A stretch of DNA of 5,673 nt, taken from the NCBI GenBank assembly GCA_013288145.1, contig JABDCJ010000084.1, positions 1 to 5,673 on the forward strand. Direction: 5' to 3'. The position numbers and the translations under genes are program-made. The notes under the pieces are model-generated. The model saw nothing but the letters and a program-made list of their open reading frames with translations. It did no database searches and was not told the origin of the DNA. Below, one piece after another: positions 1 to 5,226 of the stretch (position 1 is its first letter; each line of letters begins with the position of its first letter). The stretch is from Nitrososphaerota archaeon. GTDB taxonomy: Archaea; Thermoproteota; Nitrososphaeria; Nitrososphaerales; CADDZS01.

Positions 1-2
1 AA

Positions 3-233
3 CTTGAAAGCGAAGGCTTGAAGCTCCAGGCCGGACAGTCGGTCTCATACGTGATCACCAGATATGAGAGCGCGGGAAGGAACAGATCAAACCCGCTGGA
101 ATTTGCCGATGATGAGGGGTATGATTCCCGGCGGTATATTGAACTGCTCGCTGATTGCTGTGCAAGTGTGCTTGATCCACTGGGCGTCACAAAGGAAATG
201 TTACTCAGCAGGACTCGCGAGCGCCTCGCCTGA
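3..233 (+). CDS. Family-B DNA polymerase, C-terminal end (partial)
   Basis: This is the last 76 codons of a gene that begins before the window. The frame is open from base 3, so the TTG at 18 is internal and not a real start. The segment reads GQSVSYVITRYE, then NPLEFAD, then YDSRRYIELLADCCASVLDPLG. This matches the C-terminal thumb end of archaeal and eukaryotic-type family-B replicative polymerases: a G-x-x-V-x-Y-V-I strand, a P-x-E-x-A-D motif, and a helix ending in a V/I-L-x-P-x-G turn. In the full enzyme this region contacts duplex DNA; the exonuclease and polymerase active sites lie upstream and cannot be seen. The gene ends with TGA at 231-233, and no T-rich terminator is visible in the following 76 nt. 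The assignment rests on pattern recognition of a short tail, so the paralogue cannot be decided. Confidence 0.8.
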   Translation, partial: LESEGLKLQAGQSVSYVITRYESAGRNRSNPLEFADDEGYDSRRYIELLADCCASVLDPLGVTKEMLLSRTRERLA

Positions 234-309
234 CAGCGCAAAAAAGGCATATGAGGAATCCGGAAAGAGTCGATTCCAGAAATACAACCATTAGACCGGC
301 GAAGCAAAA

Positions 310-1449
310 TTGCAACAACTGAAAAATTATCAGCATCAACTGAAGGGCCGAGTCGAGGACGCACGACTGATTACCGGAGCCGGAAGTTACGTTGACGATC
401 TCAAATTCGAAAACGCCGCCTATCTTGGTATTGTGAGGAGTACTTACGCTCATGCTAAGATAAAGAAGATCGATTTTTCGAAGGCGCGTGAGTCGCCGGA
501 TTTTATCGCATCGCTTACCGGAGACGAGCTGGTAAAACTCGGAGTTGCGCCTCTGATACAATTCCCGATGCAAAAGCCGGCAGACCGCTACCAGCTTGCA
601 GTTGAAAAAACTGTCTTCGTAGGAGAAGCTGTCGCTGCCTTACTCGCAAGAAACCGATATGCAGCAGAGGATCTCATCGACGACGTCGAAATAATTTACG
701 AGGAGCTCCAACCTGTCGTGACTATTGACCAAGCGAAGGAAACCACTACATTGATTTTTGAATCCTGGAAAGACAATGTTGCGCTGAAGACTGAGGCAAA
801 ACGGGGAGACGTGGAAGGCGCAATCAAATCGGCCTCATTTATCATTCGTGAAAGATTCGGAATTGTGAGGCAAGCTGGAACGCCGATCGAGCCAAGAGCG
901 GTTGCGGTGCGGTACGATCGAGCTATGGATGTTTTTGAGGTTCATTCCACGGTTCAATCCGCCAACAGGCTGCAGGCGTACCTATCTCAGGAGCTCAAGC
1001 TTCCGAAAGAAAAGTTTCACGTAATCGTGAAAGACATGGGTGGAGGATTTGGGACAAAGGGCGCTCAATCGTATCCTGAGAACGCACTGGCCTGCATATT
1101 CTCTCGCGCCACGGGTCTGCCAGTAAGGTGGACGTCTACAAGGACCGAAGACTTTCTCGAGACCGCGCCCGGGCGGGACGAATATTGTGACATTGAACTT
1201 GCATGCGATGCTACGGGGAAGCTAGTCGCCCTAAAAGCCAGTATCGAAGCGGATTCAGGCGTGTCAGGAACATTGAGCGTTATGGCGGGACTCACGCTTC
1301 GGTTGCTTCCTGGACCTTACAAAATCCCAAATCTCGATCTCAGGGCTCGGGACCTGTCCGAGGAGCAGGTAGACCGGAGGCGGCTTTCTTCATGGAAAGA
1401 GCTCTTGATCTGCTTGCTCGAAAAATTGGAATGGATCCGATCGAGTTAA
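310..1449 (+). CDS. N-terminal fragment of the Mo-hydroxylase large subunit
   Basis: This frame opens after a stop at 292-294, and TTG at 310 is the only start codon before the conserved region, placing RVED at residues 14-17 as is usual in the family. Family-like sequence runs to about residue 346. It includes the a/b hammerhead domain (roughly 14-130, with YVDD at 27-30 and VGEAVAAL at 104-111), the linker with EPR at 194-196, and the first molybdopterin-binding domain with GGGFGTKG at 244-251. It continues through LPGPYKIPN at 333-341. The last 33 or so residues, from RDLSEEQVDRRR to the stop, do not resemble the family and are out-of-frame read-through past the lesion. No Shine-Dalgarno is evident. 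A TATA-like AAATACA at 280-286 lies about 26 nt upstream, which suits a leaderless transcript. The fragment alone lacks the catalytic glutamate and would not be active. Confidence 0.75.
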   Translation: MQQLKNYQHQLKGRVEDARLITGAGSYVDDLKFENAAYLGIVRSTYAHAKIKKIDFSKARESPDFIASLTGDELVKLGVAPLIQFPMQKPADRYQLAVEKTVFVGEAVAALLARNRYAAEDLIDDVEIIYEELQPVVTIDQAKETTTLIFESWKDNVALKTEAKRGDVEGAIKSASFIIRERFGIVRQAGTPIEPRAVAVRYDRAMDVFEVHSTVQSANRLQAYLSQELKLPKEKFHVIVKDMGGGFGTKGAQSYPENALACIFSRATGLPVRWTSTRTEDFLETAPGRDEYCDIELACDATGKLVALKASIEADSGVSGTLSVMAGLTLRLLPGPYKIPNLDLRARDLSEEQVDRRRLSSWKELLICLLEKLEWIRSS

Positions 1450-2600
1450 GGCGCAGGAATATCATTACCCCCGGAGAATTTCCATACGACAATGGCGCAG
1501 GCTTTACGTATGACAGCGCGAACTACCCGCTCCTTCTCGACACATTGGAGAAGGCCGGCGGTTACAGGGATGCAATTCAATGGAAAGTAAAGTTCAATCA
1601 GTTTGCGAAAGGCGCGAACTCCAGCCTGATAGCAGGAGTAGGAATCTGCGCAGAGATAGAGGACACCGGATCGCAATTCTCTGAGACGGCGCGTCTCTTG
1701 CTAAAGCCAAGTGGAGACCTGATTCTCTATACTGGGTCTTCTCCCCATGGACAAGGGCTCGAAACTACGCTAGCGCAGATTGTGGCAGAAGAACTATCAG
1801 TCCCCATGGAGAGGGTGCGAGTAGTTTACGGTGACACAGATCTCATACCGTCTGGAGTAGGCACTTTCGGCAGCAGGTCAATTGCTGCGGGAGGAAGTGC
1901 GGCGTTAGATGCCGCACGCAAGCTAAAGATTCAGTTGATAGAAAGTGCTGCGGAGATTTCCGGTCTCCGAATAGAAGAGGTCAAATTTCAAAATGGCTCG
2001 TTATTGGATCCTTCCGGTGCAACGTTCTTGGGGATTACAGATTTGTTTACGAAACTCAATGTTGAAGAATTACAGGAAAATTCGGAATACCGAATGAGTC
2101 AGTCAACATTTGCCAGCGGGGCTCATATGTGCACACTAGTTGTGGATGCCGAAACCGGCAAAATCATGATCCAGAGATACGTTGCGGTCGATGACGCCGG
2201 CCGAGTGATCAACCGGGTAATAGTTGATGGACAGATTCACGGGGGAGTCGTTCATGGCATTGCCGGCGCAATCTATGAAGAGCTGCGTTATGATGCTGAT
2301 GCACGGCCCCTGGTTACGAATTTCATGGACTATCTGGTTCCCACAGCCGTCGAGAGTCCCAAGATTGAGATACACCACATCGAAACACCATCAACAATTA
2401 CGCTTGATGGAGCTCGAGGAGTGGGAGAAAGCGGAACGATTGCAGCCTACCCTGCAGTATTCAACGCACTGGAAGACGCGCTTCGCGAAATCGGCGCGAC
2501 GGGTTTGAAAGTTGCGCCGGCTAGTCCGGAAAGGGTTCGAGCGGCGATCGCTCGAGTCGGAAGCAGTTCTACTCGGACAGAAGCGAGAATGTCCTCGTGA
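1203..2600 (+). CDS. C-terminal fragment of the Mo-hydroxylase large subunit
   Basis: The open frame can be read from ATG at 1203, but the family match starts only near 1350 with GPVRGAGRPEAAFF. The 1203-1345 part overlaps the conserved frame of the N-terminal fragment and is not family-like, so it is probably a spurious extension; ATG 1392 (in AAFFMERALD) is the next possible start. From there the frame carries the rest of the molybdopterin-binding region: LARKIGMDPIELRRRN, the SPHGQGLETT motif, FGSRSIAAGGSA, DDAGRVINR, GGVVHGIAGAIYEE, and GARGVGESGT with the catalytic Glu at 2427-2429. The tail ends SSSTRTEARMSS with TGA at 2598-2600. It converges with the minus-strand regulator across an 81-nt gap. 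A separately translated, functional half is unlikely because the substrate-channel segment at the junction is missing. Confidence 0.7.
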   Translation: MRCYGEASRPKSQYRSGFRRVRNIERYGGTHASVASWTLQNPKSRSQGSGPVRGAGRPEAAFFMERALDLLARKIGMDPIELRRRNIITPGEFPYDNGAGFTYDSANYPLLLDTLEKAGGYRDAIQWKVKFNQFAKGANSSLIAGVGICAEIEDTGSQFSETARLLLKPSGDLILYTGSSPHGQGLETTLAQIVAEELSVPMERVRVVYGDTDLIPSGVGTFGSRSIAAGGSAALDAARKLKIQLIESAAEISGLRIEEVKFQNGSLLDPSGATFLGITDLFTKLNVEELQENSEYRMSQSTFASGAHMCTLVVDAETGKIMIQRYVAVDDAGRVINRVIVDGQIHGGVVHGIAGAIYEELRYDADARPLVTNFMDYLVPTAVESPKIEIHHIETPSTITLDGARGVGESGTIAAYPAVFNALEDALREIGATGLKVAPASPERVRAAIARVGSSSTRTEARMSS

Positions 2601-2681
2601 GATCTGGTTGCTGGTCGAGGGTGTCCGGTTAAGCGGGCAGAATGTACGATCAGTCGACTTAAGTCATATGGAGAAAGCGGT

Positions 2682-3152
2682 TTAGCCTTTTACAGTATTC
2701 AGGACTTGTGGAGCTAGCTCTAAGGATTCTCCCTCTCCGAAAGATTCGAGGCGGAGCTGCTTTACTATTGCCATGTACGAGTCCAAGGCTCTTTTTCCAC
2801 GATCGGTTAGGGCATAGCGTTTGGTCTTGCGTCCCTCCTCGGGTGGAAGTATCTCGATAAGACCCTGCTGCTCCATAGTACGAACTATGCTGCCGCACAT
2901 CCTCGGAGGAAGTTTCGCAAAATACATGATGTGGGCCAGTCTCTGATTTCCTCGAGAGATCGCTTCCAGGATGGTAATTTTGATTTCGAGACGCGATCTT
3001 CTTTGTCTTTGAGCTGCAAAGTAGGAATCAAGAACCAAAAAAATCTTCGACAGGGGTCGGATCGATTGTTGAGAGCTAATAAATCGGATGAATTTGCGAT
3101 ATCGATCTCGAATTCGTTTCACTCGATCACTAGTTGCCCATTCTCCCGTCAT
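2682..3152 (-). CDS. Archaeal winged-helix transcriptional regulator
   Basis: From ATG at 3152 the product has 156 residues. Residues about 52-135 form a winged helix-turn-helix domain. RRSRLEIKITILEAI is helix 1, and RLAHIMYFAKLPPRMCGSIVR covers the turn and recognition helix. MEQQGLIEILPP with the strand pair around KTKRYALT forms the wing, and DRGKRALDSYMAIVKQL is the C-terminal helix. This layout, including the T-x-x-G-x-x-x-L ending, is typical of the small wHTH proteins (HTH_45-like) abundant in Nitrososphaeria. It probably binds DNA, possibly as a dimer; its target is unknown. The frame also extends to a TTG at 3188, and a TTG at the FLVLD position would give a shorter 118-residue form closer to usual family size, so the start is uncertain. 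The basic first 50 residues are not recognised. The gene is divergent from the nuclease-like gene across a gap of about 42 nt, so it may regulate itself and that gene. Confidence 0.75.
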   Translation of the reverse strand: MTGEWATSDRVKRIRDRYRKFIRFISSQQSIRPLSKIFLVLDSYFAAQRQRRSRLEIKITILEAISRGNQRLAHIMYFAKLPPRMCGSIVRTMEQQGLIEILPPEEGRKTKRYALTDRGKRALDSYMAIVKQLRLESFGEGESLELAPQVLNTVKG

Positions 3153-3194
3153 GCATAAAGCGCAGAACGCTATTATCCGTACGATCAAGACCTA
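3153..3194. promoter_or_regulatory. Shared divergent promoter region
   Basis: Only 42 nt separate the regulator ATG (3152, minus) from the nuclease-like TTG (3195, plus). The single AT-rich box, CTATTATCC at 3170-3178, lies almost exactly midway, about 20 nt from either start. It could serve as the TATA element of both leaderless transcripts, read as GGATAATAG on the minus strand. A CGTACG palindrome (3178-3183) adjoins it. This is inferred from position and composition only. Confidence 0.4.
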
Positions 3195-3965
3195 TTGCTC
3201 GAAGTCACCGCGTTCTACGACAAAGCTTCCCCTTTGTCGACCGGCGAGTCGCTCGAAACTGTTCTCGGCGGCCTTGCGAAGCTCGAACCTCTGGGAGTAC
3301 AGATCTCGCTGTTTGAAAAATCAATCTTATCGAACGAGCGAATGAAGAAGGCGGTCGAAGAGATCAGAAGAATCAAGCCCCAGTCGCGCGGATCAGTCGT
3401 TGCATCGGGCGGCCGGGCTCTTCCGATTTCGGGATCCAAGAAGCTCAATCTCCAAAACACTCCCGTTTTGATAGTAAGGGAGTCAAATGGTGAAATCGAT
3501 TCAAGACCTGTCTACGTGTTTCCGTGCAAGGTTGGCGAGCGATACTACAGCGCTCTAGACGGAATAGCATTTCTTTCAACCACGCTCCCGAATCTTCGAG
3601 AACTTCCCGGGGAGATGGAAGAATCGCTGATTACTGCGCTAAAGTCCGATCCAGATAAGTTGGAGAGGGGACTTATTTTCAGGTCCTCCGAGGATTTGCT
3701 CTCTACAGGGAAGATCGATCTTGTTTTCGTAGATTCAAGGTCTCAATTCCTTCTTGTTGAAGTTGAACGCGAGGCAACAGATTCTGCGGTCGGACAGGTT
3801 CTCAGGCTCGCCGCAGGGTTCGAAAGAGATCACGGCGACGTGAAGATTAGATGCGCAATTGCGTGCTTTAGAATAAAGGAAAATGTGCTTGCAGCCGCAA
3901 ACCGAGCCGGCATCGAGGTCTGGAAAGCGCAAGCTGAAGGAAAATTCCTAAAGTTGTCGAAATGA
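3195..3965 (+). CDS. NucS/DUF91-like nuclease-fold protein, novel N-terminal domain
   Basis: The product has 256 residues. TTG 3195 is the only start after an in-frame stop at 3156-3158, and no Shine-Dalgarno is seen. Residues about 153-250 resemble the C-terminal domain of NucS/DUF91 endonucleases of the PD-(D/E)XK fold: LERGLIF (157-163), GKIDLVFVD with Asp175, then LLVEVERE with Glu189 and Glu191, and AVGQVLRLAAGF where Gln201 matches the conserved QLLRY helix. The usual E-x-K lysine is Glu191 here, so catalysis may be altered or lost. Residues 1-130 are not recognised with certainty. A strand-helix-strand start (VTAFYD, VQISLFE), an NTPVLIV strand with a possible cis-proline at 90, and PVYVFP suggest a thioredoxin-like fold without the CxxC. 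The gene is divergent from the wHTH regulator and overlaps the transporter gene tail to tail by 18 nt. A role in DNA processing is inferred from the C-terminal domain alone. Confidence 0.65.
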   Translation: MLEVTAFYDKASPLSTGESLETVLGGLAKLEPLGVQISLFEKSILSNERMKKAVEEIRRIKPQSRGSVVASGGRALPISGSKKLNLQNTPVLIVRESNGEIDSRPVYVFPCKVGERYYSALDGIAFLSTTLPNLRELPGEMEESLITALKSDPDKLERGLIFRSSEDLLSTGKIDLVFVDSRSQFLLVEVEREATDSAVGQVLRLAAGFERDHGDVKIRCAIACFRIKENVLAAANRAGIEVWKAQAEGKFLKLSK

Positions 3966-4661
3966 TTCAGTCAAAGCTTCCTTCGCCTCATATGCGACAA
4001 AAGCTACAATGGCAAGAGTGGCGGCATAATCAATCCAGCTCTGTTTGAAAAAGTATTCTGCGACAAGACCAGCCAAAAGTGCCAGCGCCATAAAAAAGCA
4101 AGTCGCAGATTCTAAGGCGTCAATCGAGAGAGGAAGACATCCGGTTTCCTGCCCGATCTTTTTCTTTTCACGCCATAGGAAAGACATGATCAGAACGGAG
4201 CCCAGGGCGATACCGATTCCGAGATATGAGATCTCGGGATGAATGTTGAGAAAAAAGTAGGCGTAGGTCGAGCCGATTCCAATTACGGGCACAATCGAAG
4301 CAAGTAAGAGGGCCGTCAGCAGTGCAGTCTTTTCTCCCTGTGCTGACGAGCCAGAACTGTCCAGGTTAAGATGCCGCAAGACAACAATCGCAGAAACGAT
4401 TTCTACAACAGAGTCGGCCCCGAATGCTAGAAGAGCAAAGCTCGATGCGAGAACGGCTGCGAATAGAGCACCCGCAACTTCAACCGCCATCCAACCGATT
4501 GAAAGGTACTGGAGTTGCAAGCCGCGCTGCATTCTCTTTTGCCTCCACCTTGAGTGGGTTTCAAGGCAACAGCAGGAGTAGCAGTTTCTCTGCGAGCAAG
4601 CTTCAGCACTGCATCGCTCGCATGAATTTTCGGCGCAATCGCAGATTGCACACTGCGACAT
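3948..4661 (-). CDS. CDF-type cation transporter with Cys-rich N-terminus
   Basis: The product has 237 residues, starting at ATG 4661. The first 32 residues hold ten cysteines (4, 7, 9, 14, 17, 22, 27, 30, 31, 32), probably a cytoplasmic metal-binding tail. Six membrane segments follow at about 51-75, 76-97, 113-137, 143-162, 183-204 and 207-228. TM2 has FGADSVVEIVSA with Asp83 and Glu87 in the positions of the cation diffusion facilitator metal site. The start of TM5 has SIDALESATCFFMALALLAGL with Asp181 and Glu184, and TM6 starts with WIDYAA. This fits the short cation-transporter branch of the CDF family, which exports divalent metals such as Zn or Co in exchange for protons. The protein ends right after TM6, so the usual cytoplasmic C-terminal domain is absent. 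The actual metal cannot be read from the sequence. A palindrome lies just upstream of the start, and the 3' end overlaps the nuclease-like gene. Confidence 0.85.
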   Translation of the reverse strand: MSQCAICDCAENSCERCSAEACSQRNCYSCCCLETHSRWRQKRMQRGLQLQYLSIGWMAVEVAGALFAAVLASSFALLAFGADSVVEIVSAIVVLRHLNLDSSGSSAQGEKTALLTALLLASIVPVIGIGSTYAYFFLNIHPEISYLGIGIALGSVLIMSFLWREKKKIGQETGCLPLSIDALESATCFFMALALLAGLVAEYFFKQSWIDYAATLAIVAFVAYEAKEALTESFRQL

Positions 4662-4673
4662 TATTAAGAGACC

Positions 4674-4690
4674 GATATTAAGTTAATATC
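4674..4690. promoter_or_regulatory. Perfect 17-nt palindrome upstream of the transporter
   Basis: GATATTAA, a central G, then TTAATATC form a perfect inverted repeat with 8-bp arms. Its centre (4682) is 21 nt upstream of the transporter ATG on the minus strand. The AT-rich arms sit where the TATA box of a leaderless archaeal transcript is expected. The site could be a TATA element, an operator for a dimeric repressor (for example a metal sensor), or both. The palindrome is seen directly; the role is inferred. Confidence 0.55.
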
Positions 4691-5180
4691 TCAAAATTAA
4701 TAAGAGTTGCGAGCTACCGGGTTATTTGTTTCTGCAGGAAATTATTTTCTTTCGCAAACCGCACGAGAGAATCCGGTTGGACCTGTCCGGCTTGAAAGGA
4801 GATTCCGCAGTCCGGAGCTTCAGATTGTCTACGAGGTTGATGCTCAGAGCGTAAAAGCAATGATAGTACTTTGTGCCATTAGTCTTTGATCTTGAAACAA
4901 ACTCGTTGTCCAGGATCATCTTTTCACAGTGATATCATGGAGATCCGTTACCGTCCAGTTTTGATTGCCAGCCTTTCTCAATTTCGCCGGAACGAACAGC
5001 ATAAGTGACCTGAACTGGAGGTCGGTCGCAAGTTTTGGTTCACTCAGTAATATTCTAGTTTCGAGACATGGTTGCGTTTGTAGGGCAATTCACAGTACTT
5101 GAGAGCTTATGACGAAAAAGTTGAATTTTGTAGTTCCATCTGGATAAAATTTCTAGAAAAACCCTACGTGCCGAAAGGTA
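4691..5180. other. Long stretch without a confident intact gene
   Basis: This stretch separates the divergent transporter and dikinase genes. No intact recognisable gene and no tRNA- or rRNA-like sequence is seen. It contains the decayed small-protein frame at 4722-4937 on the minus strand and a possible bulged hairpin (4950-4960 with 5013-5026). A perfect 10-bp palindrome, TTTCTAGAAA, lies at 5150-5159, ahead of the dikinase promoter. The short frame on the plus strand at 4707-4889 is antisense to the minus-strand frame and has no family-like motif. Confidence 0.5.
4722..4937 (-). pseudogene. Possible decayed small zinc-finger protein
   Basis: From ATG 4919 the minus strand encodes 65 residues, beginning MILDNEFVSRSKTNG and followed by TKYYHCFYALSINLVD. 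Read upstream in the same frame it continues YHCEK, preceded by a TGA stop at 4935-4937. If that stop were Cys (TGT or TGC, one base away), the start would be C-x-x-C-E-K-M-I. The whole would then resemble the small archaeal zinc-finger pattern C-x2-C ... EFVS ... YYH-x2-C-A. The last ligand is also changed: Tyr23 (TAC) stands where Cys (TGC) is expected, again one base away. Codon choice in the first 40 codons looks coding-like. Two lost ligands suggest a relic, but a real 65-residue protein using ATG 4919 is possible, and so is chance. The tail after about residue 31 is not recognised. Confidence 0.3.
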
Positions 5181-5182
5181 CC

Positions 5183-5190
5183 TAAATATA
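5183..5190 (+). promoter_or_regulatory. TATA box of the dikinase gene
   Basis: TAAATATA, within CCTAAATATATGG, is the clearest archaeal TATA-box match in the window. The purine-rich GAAAGG just upstream (5173-5178) could be part of a TFB recognition element. Its centre is about 40 nt before TTG 5227, so initiation some 25 nt downstream would give a leader of about 15 nt for that start, or about 45 nt for GTG 5257. Confidence 0.5.
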
Positions 5191-5226
5191 TGGCGTTCGC
5201 GCAAGATTGCAGCCGGTATACAGTTT

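Larger units (their letters stand above)
310..2600 (+). pseudogene. Mo-hydroxylase large subunit (CoxL/CutA-like), frameshifted
   Basis: Taken together, two frames encode one protein of the xanthine dehydrogenase/CO dehydrogenase large-subunit family, about 760 residues long. Such subunits bind molybdopterin cytosine dinucleotide and oxidise aldehydes, purines or CO, passing electrons to an iron-sulfur and a FAD subunit. The first frame carries the N-terminal RVED and YVDD motifs and GGGFGTKG. The second carries RGAGRPEA, SPHGQG, FGSRS and the catalytic-glutamate motif GVGESG (Glu codon 2427-2429). True CO dehydrogenases have a cysteine-containing AYRCSFR loop; here the loop is RGAGRPE, so an aldehyde- or glyceraldehyde-type enzyme is more likely, though the substrate is not known. 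Between the IPN codons and RGAGRPE there are only 26 nt, where bovine xanthine dehydrogenase has 18 codons. A loss of about 28 nt therefore explains both the frame change and the missing residues. Both halves otherwise lack stops, so the lesion is recent or an assembly error. Confidence 0.8.

Noticed and set aside
64..294. Plus-strand frame of 76 codons overlapping the polymerase tail
   Set aside because: It lies in another frame of clearly recognisable polymerase sequence and shows no family-like motif.
205..573. Minus-strand frame of 122 codons
   Set aside because: It is antisense to the start of the molybdenum hydroxylase gene, whose plus-strand frame is strongly family-like.
310..2600. 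Aerobic CO dehydrogenase (true CoxL)
   Set aside because: The active-site loop is RGAGRPE and lacks the AYRCSFR cysteine motif of real CO dehydrogenases.
2652..2665. Overlapping palindromes AGTCGACT and GACTTAAGTC in the convergent gap
   Set aside because: They are short, have no adjacent T-run, and do not form a convincing terminator stem.
2644..3187. GTACGATCA occurs on both sides of the regulator gene (2644-2652 and 3179-3187)
   Set aside because: A 9-nt direct repeat is too short to support a mobile-element boundary or an operator pair, and no transposase or terminal repeat is present.
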